This document shows, piece after piece, positions 21,295-34,317 of a stretch of 64,000 nucleotides of DNA. Below the pieces are notes generated by a model. It had not been told where the DNA came from, made no database searches, and worked only from the letters and a program-made list of their open reading frames with translations. Positions within the stretch are counted from its first letter, which is position 1, and each line of letters starts with the position of its first letter. Location of the stretch: NCBI GenBank assembly GCA_029959195.1, contig CP114117.1, positions 1 to 64,000 on the forward strand, given 5' to 3'. This DNA comes from Dictyophora rubrovolvata (lineage: Eukaryota > Basidiomycota > Agaricomycetes > Phallales > Phallaceae). A program made the position numbers and the translations under genes.

Positions 21295-24013
21295 TTAGGA
21301 AGATCTCAGAAATGAAGAATGAAAACATAACACATACGGAGTTTTCTGCAAATCACTACTATTTTTTCCTCCGGCAACATCAGTACTCCCATTTGAAGCA
21401 TCTCTCGTCCATTGCAGGATCTCCGACAAGGCAGGTCGCAGATTAGGATCCCGCTGCATTAATTGACCAGCCATCGTTAGTATCAGAGGCCGCTGGGGGA
21501 ACTCTCCAGCCACCTCGCATAATTGTGTAAGTACCATTCCGAAACTCCACAGATCTGCTTTGAACGGATTATACGGACCCGACCCAATCTCAGGTGCCAT
21601 ATATCCATCTGTGCCCACCACGCTGGTTATGATAGTCGACTGATTCGTGACGCACACAGAGCAGCTGAAGTCGATAATCGTCAGCTTCGGGTCGCTTGGG
21701 TCGGTTGTTGAAGCAAGAAGATTTTCGGGCTTCAGATCTAAATGCGCGACGAGATTTTCATGAAGGAATTGAACACCTTCTAATAACTGAAGAACCAGAT
21801 CCGGCAAATGAATGGCCAAGTCCTGGATACTCTTCATCCACCTTCCCGCTCCAAGCATAGCCATCAGTGAACCGCCTGAGAACGTGGAAGATCCAATGGG
21901 ACGAATGATATAACTCGAAGGCGGTTTCAGGCCATTCAGGTATGTAATTATTTGCAGTTCTTTCGAGTATTCCGGGATGAATTTCACATAGTGTTTCGTT
22001 TCAGGATCGTTCTTTGGCTGCACAACAGCGAGATTGGGATTCTACAAATGTGAACGGAAATTAATTCCATAATCAATTTGAGAGATAGATAGATATTACG
22101 AAATACGGGGAATATAAAATCTCATAGTCCAGCTCGTCTAGTTCATTTCGAAGTTCGGGTGCTTCAAATACACCATACATGTCTCCGTATCCTCCGTCGC
22201 CGAGGCCCCCGTTACGCGCACCGGTGTTTGTATTGTTGTTCGATGAATTGAAATTGTTGTTTTGTCCGCTATCTTCAGGATTATTTCCTCTACTAGCTGG
22301 TCCGTCCTTCGAATGGAGTGATTTTAGACCCTTGGCATCCTCAGTTAATGATTGCAGCGTTCCTTCGTGCTCTCTTCCTAAATTCTCGGACAAGCATTTA
22401 GTCGTGTCTCTAAGGTTGAGTATCTCTAGGAAAAATTGATTCGCTGTGTCGCTGTTTTTCAAGTCAAAAGTCTTCAACACAATGTGGACCTATGATGAAG
22501 GAAAGCGTTGGGTATTCATAACTACATGTTTGATTGAGCGTCACCTCACCTTTGGATCCGATCCACCTTCGGAAACCAGAATGTATCTTTGTGCTTTCAG
22601 GTCCGCAGTAAGGTAAATCGCGACCATGAAAAACCACTTCTTTGGCTGGGCACTTGCGTCGGTAAAGTGTTGCCCGATACGAACGGCGGCGATGGCTTGC
22701 ATGAGCATACGTTGCTTATCTTCTTCATTCTTCTGTGAAACAATTTCCGAAATAACAAGCGGGCATAGAGTCCCGTTGTCCATTACGGACCAGTCGCTTT
22801 TCGGTGTATATTTGACGGTAGTATCGTCATGCAATGCCAAAAAAATAGGGAACTCCCACGACTGATCTCTGAAAGACATTCAGATATTTGATGGCGACGT
22901 CATAAAAAATGAAACGTACTGCTTGTAATTCAAACGAGGACCTGAATTTATATAAAGAAAAGGTGTGTGTACGAAAAAATGGCAAAAAACAGCAGCTTTG
23001 AATTTGGAAGCATGTTGATTTGCCGAAATGGAATCTTTGAGAAAAGTATGATTGAGGACAAGGAATGAGAAGTATTCCCGTGGATCTGGTGCAGGCAAAT
23101 TTGGTGTGTTGAACTTGACGAATACGTTGTCAAATTGATGTTTATAACGAGTCTTGGCTAACGACAATTCTTCATCCATATCATGGTCCTGTTCGACAAA
23201 CAATAGGTAAATAGTTTGGAAAAAAAGCGTGAACTTGAACAATCACAGAATATGGCCGACGCTGAGATAAATTAACTTCAAATTCGCGTAAAGCTTTTAG
23301 AGCAGGTATCTCCAAATGGATGCTTCCACTGGGAGGATGCATGATACAATTGTTAAGTTGTATGTCATTTTCTTTCCATTGATTCCAGGCCGACACTCTG
23401 AGGATGAGCAAACGATAGACTGGATTGTGACGTAATTGGAGTGTTGCTAATGCTTGTGTGTGAGCGTCATTCTGCAACACGGCTGGGGATTTTACTTAGC
23501 GAATGTTATGATTCGGACTATCAAATGCATACCTAAACGACGTGTGTTGTCAAAGTTGCCTTTTTTCTAGTCGCTAACCAATACATCATATATCCCAGGA
23601 CATTCATTTAACAAACTCTTTGCTGCATGGTAACCGAAATATTGGTCTAGTGCATGTGGGGCGCTGACAATGATCATCACAAGAAAAAAGTGAGCGTTTT
23701 CTCTGGTGGGCGGGTGTGAGGACAAAGACAGAAGGTCAGAATCAGTGCGGCGTTCTGCCTCGGAGATTTCGCGTTGAACAATACTTAGTTGACCACCTTC
23801 CTGTTGACCAATATGAAATGTGTGCATTCCTTCCTCTTGACTTCGGGGTGGCGGAACCTCGTCTGTGTGTTGAAGGTTGACTCTGAACTGAGGTATTCCT
23901 TGGGCCTCTGTGGATTGTGGTACTTGTAAGTACTGACGTTGCTGCGCTGGGAGCTGAGTGCCTTGTTGTCCTTGCGGGTGACCTTGTCCCGGGAACGACC
24001 TTGTTGGTGAGAT
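21295..24013 (-). CDS. Large protein with C-terminal atypical protein-kinase domain
   Basis: Six exons close in phase: about 23579-24013, 23235-23471, 22920-23188, 22550-22868, 22100-22489, 21295-22041, giving about 800 residues. The first three quarters are novel: a Gln/Pro-rich N-terminus, then conserved-looking text such as WEFPIFLALHDDTTVKYTPK, and an Asn/Gly-rich linker. The last exon is a kinase C-lobe: GVQFLHENLVAHLDLKPENLL (catalytic loop HLDLKPEN), LTIIDFSCSVCV (DFS where DFG is normal), VVGTDGYMAPEIGSG (APE) and DLWSFGMVLTQL. A lysine (YVKFIPEY) and a glutamate (SKELQIITYL) may be the N-lobe pair, but no glycine loop is evident. The first exon is uncertain: the frame opens at an acceptor at about 24014, and a GTAAGT donor lies at about 24066. 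Confidence 0.7.
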
Positions 24014-24579
24014 CTATAATCGCTTGGAGATCGATGAGACATAAGAGATGATTGTAATTCACTTACAAGAAGCGAAGTCAGTCTGGCACGTCTTTTATGG
24101 CCTCGTGGGTCGGTTAATCAGCAAAAGACCGACGAAGAAAGCTGAGCGCAAGTTGTCGTTATTACGTCATCCGTGTTTATGTGGCCGTTTTCCACGAAAC
24201 GAGAAAGTGTCCCACATATATACCATTCAATATTTCATGTCTTGTATCTATTCTGAAGCTCAACACACTTCGGCTTGAAGTCTTGCCTAAGTTGCGACAC
24301 GAACGTTCCATAGTCAGCCACCGGTTACGTGGGAATTCGTCCACTTTTGCTTGCACTTTAACGGTGAGCTAGTTCAGGTTATCATCCGCCTCCTACTGAC
24401 TCCAAGACATGCTTTCACATCATCAGAAAGCCATTATTAGAAGGAATTTTAATTTTAATTTTCACGTAGACATGTCACACTCATTATTCCAACAGAGACC
24501 CCACCTTTTTCTTCTTAACATCCAATGATCTCATGACTGAAGACTACGAAGACTAGGTGGACTACACCCGCGGTGGTTA

Positions 24580-25500
24580 CCATTAGCATCGAATTTAGTG
24601 ACGGACACCACGTCGTCGTCAAGAAACTGGGTTGGGGTCATCTCAGCATCGTTCCATCGACAAAAGACACCGAGTAAGTTCCATTACCATATAAAGTCCA
24701 ACGCATCCTTTTGATCTTTATCTCTTCGTTGTTAAAAGTGATGGTCTCATAGAATAAAAGGCGCTCCAACGTCAAGCAGATTGCAAAGGAGATCTGGCTT
24801 GGTCTTGACTATCTTCATCGCCAGTGCGGCATGACTCGCACAGGTACGTCACCACTTTTCGCGATCTCTCAAGACATCGTAGACTGAACTCGCTCGTTTC
24901 TATTAGATCTCAAACCAGAAAACGTCTTGAGTTGTATTGATGATGTTGAATCCATCATTCGAGCCGATTTGTTGAACACCTCGAACAGTGTGGCTCCTGC
25001 TAAGGTATATTGGTCTATATAAGTCGAAGTGTGTATCTCCAAACTACCCTAAACAACCTAGTTAATCGGCGTTCCACCTTCACAAGGTCCGAGACTTTGG
25101 ACACTTCAATGTCCAATAAAGAAGATGCCACAATTTACACTGGATCACAGCCTTTACCTTCGCCTGGTGCCTGTTCCTCCGTGTTGAACCGGTTTGAATT
25201 CGGCATGAGCAAAATGAAATCTGCTGGACCATGGACGTTGGCCGGTGGTGCTAATGCTGCTGGTTCAGCCAATGCTAAAGCTTCTCCCTCCGGCGCGGCA
25301 CAAGACTTGAGCGCGGTTTCGCTGAACGCAAGTCCAGGTCATGCGACGGGTATGCCTGACGTGTCCTTATTCACACAGCAGAGACTGACGGCTTCAGAGA
25401 CATCACCATCAGAGCCTCGCGAGAGTTGGTCACATGAAAACTCCCGTGTCGAGGGAAGATCAACCCATCGCCTTCCCATGTCCATATTGATTTCCCTATA
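24580..25500 (+). pseudogene. Broken SRPK-type (SR-protein) kinase
   Basis: Recognisable SRPK pieces occur in order: KKLGWGHLSIV (glycine loop, about 24630), RRSNVKQIAKEIWLGLDYLHRQCG (about 24759-24840), and after a clean intron TDLKPENVLSCIDDVESIIRADL (about 24910-24975), then the spacer domain LIGVPPSQ and TIYTGSQPLPSPG...NRFEFGMSKM. The segment between the glycine loop and VKQIAKE is missing and the spacer needs a frame change near 25100. The activation loop, DLGNA and RSPEV-type motifs expected after the spacer are not found. SRPKs phosphorylate SR splicing factors; this copy cannot be active. Confidence 0.65.
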
Positions 25501-26772
25501 GGCACCCTGGTTGACCCAATTACCATCCCTGACCCAGGCTGTGACGTCTAATCGTCTAACGTGGTTTCTCAATGTGGAACTGGATTGTTTGCTCTATGTA
25601 CAATCGTTGAGGTGGAATTTCAACCCCAACTTCCGGACTTCTTCCGCCCCTTCGGCGCCATTGCCCCACGACAACGAGGACAAATTTCACCCACTCAAGG
25701 TCAGCCCTATTCTGTCCATTATGACTTTTACATTAGCGCGCATCATCTTCCGTCAGGATGAAATCGCTCAGCGCAACAATAATATTAAACTTCTTCGAGA
25801 GCAAGTACGGGATGATAAGCCGCCTGAAAGCGGGTTCATATGTATAGGGAGCCCATGTTCTCGCGTGGCATTGCTTCACTCATCATATCATAAGCAGCAA
25901 CAATGCGATATGAAACTGTCTTTTGACGTCGTTTGAAAGTCTTTGAAAATAACACAAAACTGGTTGCAAATAATACCGAAAGACGTTATCTGGGCGAACA
26001 TCGATGTCAGGTTTTTTTCACATCGAACTATTGACAACTTTTTGTTAACATTCTAACGGGACGGAGTATACGCCACTCGTTTCCGGTATCTAACTTCGTG
26101 GCTCCTGAACGTGGGAATCGTCGTTGTTTGGTTCTTTCCTACCACCTTTGTCGGTTTGTTGAGCAACGTTAGTCAACTTTGCACTCATATCAAGTGCGTA
26201 CATACACGTGTTTTCAATAATACTTAATAATACTTTGATATAAACAAGTTTGTAGATGACTCGCTTGGGTATGTGAAGCACACTCTCTCATCTCAGGTAT
26301 AATTCAAGGGATCTTCACCCACCTTACTACTATGCAAATTTAGTTCACATCACGCGCTTGCTTGCTTGCTACATATTTAATTAAGGCGATTGATGATGTC
26401 TGCGCCGCAACAACATTAAACCATTGCGAACGAGCAACATTGATAAACCTCGAGTCGGTACAAGATACCCCCTTTCTCCAAAGACATGACATTTTCTCCG
26501 TGAAGATGACAAGTCTTTGAACTTTTGGGACTCTGAAGCTTAAACTGCTTTTTTTCTGAATCTAGCAATCGCAATGATAACTCGCATATGCATAAGTTTA
26601 TTAGTCTGGCGAATTATCCAAGGATGGGGAAAAAAGTAAGCTTTTTCGGTCAATCCATCAGTCTCAGCCGGTCTCTGTCAGTCCGCCATCAGTCGCCGTC
26701 AGGACCTTCAGGCTCGGTCAGATTGGGACCTGCCAGATCAGGCTCGGGCGATTTTTGCGACATAAGCTTTAT
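25501..26772. other. Intergenic, decayed sequence
   Basis: No gene recognised. Frames at 25511-25936 follow the SRPK remnant without matching a kinase. A short CTTGC tandem lies near 26356, and a CAG/CGG-rich imperfect repeat (about 26650-26755) sits in the 3' flank of the DUF6533 gene. Confidence 0.35.
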
Positions 26773-28262
26773 TTACACAATGTTCGAAGAATAACCCTGA
26801 GATCGATCTTCAAATGATGATTCGGTTTCGAAGTACGTCGAGGTAGCGAATTTTTCAAAACCGAGCCTCTTTCTCGATTTTGAGTTCTCAAAGATGACAG
26901 AGGGTGTAGTAATTACTACTTCTTTGTCGGGAGCTGAACGCAAATTCAGCACTAGTCGTGAGCTCTGAAATTTGGCTGTTAGTTCTGAACATTATAATGA
27001 GGTCCGGTGAAGAGCTCACCGAGAAAGAGACCACGGCGAAACACCAGCTAAATATTCCGCTTTGAGCGTAAAGAAAAATGAGACAGTTGGAAACACATAC
27101 ATGACGGCAATATTGCTAATCGCCACACCTCTTGATCTATACCCGATAACTGCGAAGAGCCAGGCGGCTGAAATAATAGCGTGTAAAAGCCAGCGTTAGT
27201 TTCAAAGGAAAAAAATACAAGCTCGCAAGACAACTTACAAAAATTAATGGCATAGGCCCAAATGCCGTCCCTCATAAACACAATCACAAGATGAGGCATA
27301 TTGATTTCTTTCCGATTATTGACATGTTTGAGAATAAATTTCGCGGAAATCAAACCGAATAAAATGCTTTGGAATATAAGCACTGGGATCCTACAAAATA
27401 TTAGGAACGTTAACGACGATGAAAAAGGCAGACAGTCACTGACCATGCCGCAGAGAGTAAAACCGGCTCATCTTGTATAATACAGGAACCAATTTGAAGA
27501 TGTGCCGGCAGTGGGTTCGTAAACGTTACGACTTTGGGAATCCCAATACATATTATGACAAGATACGAAACGACTTCGCAGACGAATACGACAAGGAGTG
27601 TTATTCGTAGCCATAAGTTGTCCGCATAAAACGCGAACACTGGAACAACACGGAAATGGTTAAGAGGATGAATATGGCGAATGCAACGATCCTGACGCAC
27701 CTCTAACGACAAATAAAGTCTCGCTGCACAGTGAGACAGTAAACCAGGAGAGGGCCCTCGACCATATCCATCCTTTGCAGCCACCGACATCTGGGCGTAT
27801 TAGATCGGCTTCGAATATTATCCCTACACTGATTGTTGTGAAAGTGCAACGGTTAATAAAAGACGACGGAAAGGTAAAGAGTTTTTACATCAAATTTCCC
27901 AATGACACGTAGCGTATGACGATATAGAGCACATTCACTAGCGAGACCTTGTATCTATACAAAATGCATCTGTGAATTTTTGATTACGACTGGGTTGCAT
28001 CTTCGTACCTCCATATATATTGTATCTTGAAAAAAATGTCTCAGAGTTCGTCTAAGAATATGAAGGAGAAAGATTAACTTCATCTGACAACGTTATACAC
28101 CAGTCCCAAATCAGTATGGCAGCGACAGCCACTAAGACGCGGCACGAAAAGAAAAAATGAGAAAATGCCTTTGAATACTCGTGAACTCTTACTTGTGTTG
28201 TAGATAATGGGCTGAGCTGCAAGGATTGAACTTGTGATCTCTTCCACTGTAAAGTCGATCAT
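26773..28262 (-). CDS. DUF6533-family multi-pass membrane protein
   Basis: Nine exons close in phase (28193-28262, 28079-28131, 28009-28025, 27889-27954, 27701-27828, 27444-27639, 27239-27390, 27020-27167, 26773-26962) to 339 residues. The order is typical of the basidiomycete DUF6533 family: AVAAILIWDWCITLSDEIQYIWR with the short exon 3 encoding IQYIW, VNVLYIVIRYVSL, a loop with two Cys (GGCKGW), about five further hydrophobic helices, the basic IPVLIFQSILFGLISAKFI...FMRDGIWAYAINF, and a soluble tail starting SRLVLNLRSAPDKE. The function is unknown; about seven helices suggest a receptor-like topology, which is only an inference. Intact, with no stop or frame problem. Confidence 0.85.
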
Positions 28263-30271
28263 TTCTCTGATGAAAGGATACGAGTCGTCGTATAAAGGAC
28301 AAGATAAATAAAGGGATGGTGGAGGCACTCGAGATTAGGATGAAGATAAAATAGGGATACAGGTCTGAGAATTTGCAGTCTAGAATAAACTAGAGCGAGA
28401 CGAGGGAGGAGTTGAGTAGAAATCAAAAGGGGATGTTATGTATTATGGTATATGTATCAGACACAAGCTCACTGCAGGCACTGTTTTCCGAGATCTGATG
28501 GCTGGTTGGCTGTGTGCCACGGCAGACATGACTGGGTATTGTATCAAATAAGGCCCAATCAAAACGTGAAAGATTTTGTGATTAGGATGTTATTCGAACA
28601 TTGTGTCTTGCACGGGCTACTAAGAGGTGAGTGATCATCGTTCAAAAACAAAAGTTTGGTAATGTCTATACGTCAGTTTTTGGAGAGATTGGATAAGATC
28701 TTTCCTTTCGACAGCTTTATAGTAACTCGCCCTTGAGTCATGCCGGAGAAAAACCTCAATTCGTGTGGGCGATGATTTTATGCGGTACCACAGCCAATGA
28801 AACTTCGGGAATACACAACATTGATGATGGATCCATTTCAATGTGTCTAAAATACACAAGTTAAATTTAGAGAATTTCAAAGGTTAGAACAAGACACATT
28901 ACATAAATAGACTATACTGCAATAATATCTTCAAAAGACTCGGATCATTGCTCTCACTTGAATTGCATGTCGGTGAACGTTTGAAACTTCAAAAGTTAAG
29001 ATAAAAATAGGAATTGCTCGCGCGTACTGTCATCAATCCCGGATAGTATAAATAACAGCGGCGATTAGGTTTGAGATATTGACAGGTTTCGCAGTACTCG
29101 GAGGCGAGATTTGAGGCTAGTGATAGAGTACGCGGCTGCTCAAGGGTTTTTGGCATCTTTTTCCGCTAGCAGGTCACGTTCAACCACCGCGATGGTCTAA
29201 GAGTGTTATTGGTTGCTTCTAAGATCTAAGATCTAAGGGATTAAATTTATCCGAAAGCGAACTCAGCGATTCTTTACGATGCCTTGAAGTTCTATTTGCG
29301 CTCCAGCGTGTATTGCAAAACTATCGCTTTGTTTGAAGACTACTTGAGGCGAAAAACAGCGCAAGGACTCTGAGGGCTACAGCCCCACTTCGAAGCGCTC
29401 AGTGGGCACAATCCACATCAAACAAGTGCCGGCTTTGATTAGTTTGGGATTGGTTTGGGGCTTTCCCTATAGAACAATACGCTGGTGCCCTGAAGTTGAG
29501 TTTTCTGCCTGGTTTGAACGTCAGGTTTGTAGTTTACGAGCGGAGTTTTGCAATGTTTGTTCCGTTAAACGATACTTGGCTCAGATAAATTGGGCCCTGG
29601 AGACAGCACGTTATGACACAGATCTCGACAGAAGATAGGTACATACGTGATGGGGGGCATCATCCCGTGGCAACGATTAGTTTTGTATCAGGGTTCTAGT
29701 ACGAGATATCGACGCACGTATATCATGAACGTGTACAATGGAACGACGGTGGCATGATGTGATGTGAACCGCAATGCACCAGGGGATGCAAGCGGATACC
29801 GGTAGGCGGAAATGTACCAAGTCAATGGTTGAGCATGTATGCGAAGACTTGAGTTCAATTGACGTATTATGACTACCTCTCCCATCATACAAGCCGATAA
29901 GGAAATGCCTCATTGACGGTGAGGTCATGGGGTGCATGGCCGGCTAACTTGAAGCGAACCAAGGACGTATGAGACTTTGGCACCTGATAATGGGTTGATC
30001 TCCTGTATTGATGGTGTAGCATACATTTTCATTTTCCCCAGACACCAGACAGGGGATGCAGATGACATGTCATAATCGATGATTGTTCGTCGGCGATCAT
30101 CGATGTGGCCAATTGCAGCGGACGCGCCCAGATAACGTTTAGTGGTTTAGTGAGGGGAGTTTGAAAGTCCGACAATACTTTCGCCCGGGGACTCCGAGGA
30201 CATAGAACCCAAATGAAAATGCGCCAAAGCAAACACAAGCTTTCTCAGCTTCCTTTCAGATTACAATCGTA
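28263..30271. other. 2-kb intergenic region, no gene recognised
   Basis: Scattered frames of 60-86 codons show no motif and no plausible splice joins. A small AAGATCT-type repeat lies at 29219-29236. The right end should contain the carnitine acyltransferase promoter. Confidence 0.4.
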
Positions 30272-33200
30272 ATGCGCCATCATCCAATGTCGGAATCCAA
30301 CACGTTCTCACAACAACATCTGCTTCCTAAACTGCCTATTCCTCCGCTGGAGGACACATGTGCAAGGTACTTGCGCGCATTGCAAGGGCTGCAGAGCAAA
30401 GAGGAGCATGATGCAACAAAGAAAGCCGTCGATGACTTTCTGCAGGGAGACGGGCCCAGGGCACAGCAGATGCTGAAGGAATATGCAAAGGGCAAGGATA
30501 GGTCAGCATGATCGTTTAGCCATTTTCTCGCTGCTTTCTGATGTCGTTTATCAGCTATATCGAAGAGTTCTGGCAAGTCTAGGCTATTAGGAACCATTTG
30601 CAATTCCTGACCCCATTTTCCAGGTATGAGTCCTACCTATCCCATTCAGATCCTGTCGTTCTGGCCTTGAACCCGTTCTTCGTTTTGGAGTACGCAACAC
30701 GTTTTCTTTTCTTCTCGAAGCCCCGTCCCATCGGACTAATCCTGGCTTTTTTTAGAGATGATCCAACTCCTTCTCGAGGCTCTCAGATTCCCCGTGCTTC
30801 TTCTCTCATATTCTCATCCCTGGGTTTTATCCACGATCTCCGGACGGGAGAACTCGAACCAGATACCGTGCGCGGCGTTCCGCTTGACATGTCTCAATAT
30901 GAACGATTGTTCGGGACGGCTCGCGTTCCCACGGATGTATGTAACTTGCGATTTTTTGTTTTTCTTTGCCTGCATAAATTCACTTGTTATTATTCAAGCG
31001 TGGTTGTCGAATGGACATTGACGACAAGTCCTGCCACGTTGTTGTTATTCGCCGTGGGCAATTCTGTGAGATTGATACGCTCTCATTCATGTACACGTAT
31101 GATTCACAGTTGCTTTGGGCCCTTCCGGCTTTTCTCAGATTACTTTGACGTATTGGATTCCGAAAACCGCCCCGTTCTCACCGAAAGAGACATAACTCGA
31201 AACCTAGAAGCTATTGTGACCGATGCCGACAATGTACCAGCTCACCAAGTGGCGAGTCAGGCACTGGGCGTTCTCACCACCGAAAACCGTAAAACCTGGT
31301 CCCAGCATCGCGATCTTATCCAAACCAACAGACATAACGCAGAATGTCTCAGTATAGTAGAGTAAGTAGTCGGTTGCTTCGCCATCCATCATCCTGTTTT
31401 CATTATCTCAGCCGTGCACTGTTCGTCGTTTGTTTGGACGATACGTCTCCCGAAAACGAGGATGAACTATGTTCCAACTTCCTTTGTGGAACGTATCGAT
31501 TATCTGGAGGTGAGCCAATCCGTCTTCGTGTTCAATTCGAGTTGAAAACGGACGTTCGTCGGTATTAGGTGTCCAAGTTGGAACATGTACCAATAGATGG
31601 TATGTTTTCTTTTGTCTCTTGTCCTGACTCAAACCTTTCAATTATAAATTATATAGGTATGATAAAGTACGTCAATTAGACTTTTTCTTTTAGACTTAAA
31701 ATGCGTACCCTACCGCAGCTTCAAATAATTGTCTGTGCGAACGGTCGAGCGGGAATCAACTTTGAACATACCGGTGTTGATGGTCACACTGTTCTTCGGT
31801 TTGCAGCTGGTAAAAAAAAAAATAACAGACATATCTATCTGTTTCATCTTTAAACACTGAACATTCGTTTCTTTTTTCAGATATTTTTACGGAAGGTCTC
31901 ATGTTACTAGCAAGATCCATAAACCCATCAGCACCAAGTTTTTTCCACGCTGGACTTTCACCGCATGCCAAGTCTCACAAAGGACAAGTCGACGGGGGTA
32001 AGTGTTTATATGCAAATCACGGTTTATACCAAAATCTAGGCTTCGCCACAAACGTCTCACTTAAACTTGGACCAGTTGATACAGTGCCAAAGAAGTTGGA
32101 GTGGACTCTCACGCCCGAATTAAGAATTGGGTTTCGGTACGCAGAGACGAGAATCTCGGATTTGATTTGCCAGAACGACTGTCGGGCTCTTGAGTTCAAG
32201 GGCTATGGAAGGGTAGGGTGTTATGTTTGGCCTTGGAACCGAGTTCACCGTTTACTAGAATTTCATCATTCGTCATGGATTTAGTCCCGATGCCTTTGTT
32301 CAAATGGCGTTCCAGGCTGCCTATTTTGGGCTTTATGGTTAGAAATTTCCCACGTATAATTCATTTATTGATTGTGTGTTTTAGGTCGCATTGAGTGCAC
32401 ATACGAACCCGCTATGACAAAGGCTTTCATACACGGTCGTACCGAAGCAATCCGAACAGTTCAACCTCACACCGTTGAATTCACAAAAGTAGAATAGAAA
32501 TATTTAATTTTTTTCCCTTTGATGATCTAATTCCTCCCTTATAGACTTACTTTTCCGATCAAGCCACACCTGAACAAAAAATAGATGCACTACGTCGTGC
32601 ATGTGTGGGCCACGTTAAGCTGACCAAAGAATGCAGCAGAGGCCTCGGACAAGATCGACATTTATATGCCATATATTGTTTGCTTCAGCGAGAAATTAAA
32701 TCGCCATCTCAAAGTCCTAGTCCGGATGGTTCAACTTCAGCTCGTCGGACGACACTTCCTGCTATTTTCACGGACCCCGGCTGGGGTGTCCTTAACACTT
32801 CCATCTTATCCACTTCTAACTGTGGTAATCCCGCTTTGAGATTGTTCGGGTTTGGACCTGTTGCTCAGGATGGATTTGGATTTGGGTATATTATTAAGGA
32901 TGATGGTCTCTCTGTGTAAGTATTGGAACCTTTTTTCCCGATGAAACTTTTTTTGGTACTGACAGGCGGTTTTTTCTCTTGTTCCATTATAGTTGTGCGT
33001 CTTCGAAACACCTTCAAACCCGTCGTTTGTTGGACACCCTTCAAGGATACCTTCAAGACGTCCAAAGACTTCTGATACAGATTTATAAACAAGCGAATGA
33101 GAGACCGGCACCCTTTATCGATCATTCGGGAGCACTTAGGTATGCAGTTGCCCCTAAAAAAATTTTTTTTGGCTAAATACTAGACCTAATAGGGATTCGA

Positions 33201-33558
33201 GGACTGGGCGTCGTATAATGCAAACTGCCGATGATGAAGAATGCGCGGTGGATGACCACGGTGCTGGAGAGGATAAACTATTGAGTAAGATATCTTTCCA
33301 TTCGTTCGTGTTAAACTTATTAATGTCGTCCCTCACAGTTTCGGGATACTCTTTCTTCGATAGTGTACGTTCCTATTTCAACTGTCGGTTTATATTTTTA
33401 TATTCCGTTGCCGTCAAATAGGGTGATATCGATTTAGTTAATCGCCGATTTGAACGTCGTAGGCCAAGTATAGGTTCGCCTTCGTCCATTTGACATTCAT
33501 TGCAAATTCAACTCATTCTGCGTGAATAGGCAAAAAACTTCAGATCGCAGAATACTAA
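30272..33558 (+). CDS. Carnitine O-acetyltransferase
   Basis: Twenty exons join in phase to 737 residues (30272-30501, 30555-30572, 30624-30689, 30756-30936, 30999-31065, 31139-31361, 31412-31509, 31569-31599, 31657-31666, 31719-31809, 31881-31997, 32040-32212, 32259-32337, 32385-32488, 32545-32915, 32993-33139, 33184-33284, 33339-33364, 33422-33473, 33530-33558). Choline/carnitine acyltransferase landmarks are PIPPLEDTCARYLRAL near the start, SYIEEFWYESYLS, INFEHTGVDGHTVLRF with the catalytic His near residue 325, FSPDAFVQMAFQAAYFGLYG, TYEPAMTKAFIHGRTEAIR and FGFGPVAQDGFGFGYII. It transfers acetyl groups between CoA and carnitine to move acetyl units between compartments. There is no PTS1 at the C-terminus (ends IAEY) and no clear presequence, so a cytosolic Yat-like form is likely. 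Exon 9 is only 10 nt. Intron 2 uses a GC donor. Confidence 0.93.
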
Positions 33559-34317
33559 CCTTTGGAGTTCGGAATTTTAAGAAACGATGTGTCATATTCT
33601 ATGTTCGACGCGACATGGTCCCAAACCTGCGTTTTATATCAAAATGAAGGTGTATTTTCTTTTTGGATTCTAAATATGTATGTAACGTTGGTGAAGACTT
33701 TATTGTGTACAACTATGATTCGGTCACGGTTTTTCTTTTGGTCGGCAATACACTACATGTATTAAGAGTATTATAACTTGGAATTCATTAAGGTTCTCGG
33801 CATTTTAAGGTGCAAATTTGACAACGGCGTAATCAGTGGGCATACATTACGTTATACACCCGTAACGCGTAACTCTCACCCGTTTTCTACCGACAGCGCA
33901 TTTCAAGCTTTACGAACGATGTGAATGATCATATTTTTAGACAGGTACGTAATTACGCACATGCACCTTTCAGCAAAGAATTCAAAACAGAATAACGATT
34001 ACGACATGCATAGTCAAGTATAATATAAATGAAAAAAAAGTGTTACAGTAACTTATCCATAGCCATAACTTTGCTAGAAAATCGGTGTCTGTTGCTAAAC
34101 ATTTTGGGGATTATGACGATATCATAGGTATTCGTCATGCCATTAAGTTAATTTCCACTGCTAACATTATCCTCAAGAAAACCTAAATGCTGTAAGAAAA
34201 CTCTAAAAAAAAAGAAGTTGATTCTAAGTTGTATAACCGATATCGACGAAAGCCCGGAAGCGGTCCCCATTAACGATCAATAAAACTAGTAACCTGTATA
34301 ATCATAAGTAATGTTCT
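33559..34317. other. Intergenic between two convergent genes
   Basis: AT-rich, no coding signal. It serves as the 3' flank of both the carnitine acyltransferase and the MFS transporter. Confidence 0.4.

Noticed and set aside
26640-26794. CAG/CGG-rich imperfect repeat as a CRISPR-like or minisatellite array
   Set aside because: Units are irregular in length and sequence, it overlaps the 3' end of an intact gene, and CRISPR arrays are not expected in fungi.
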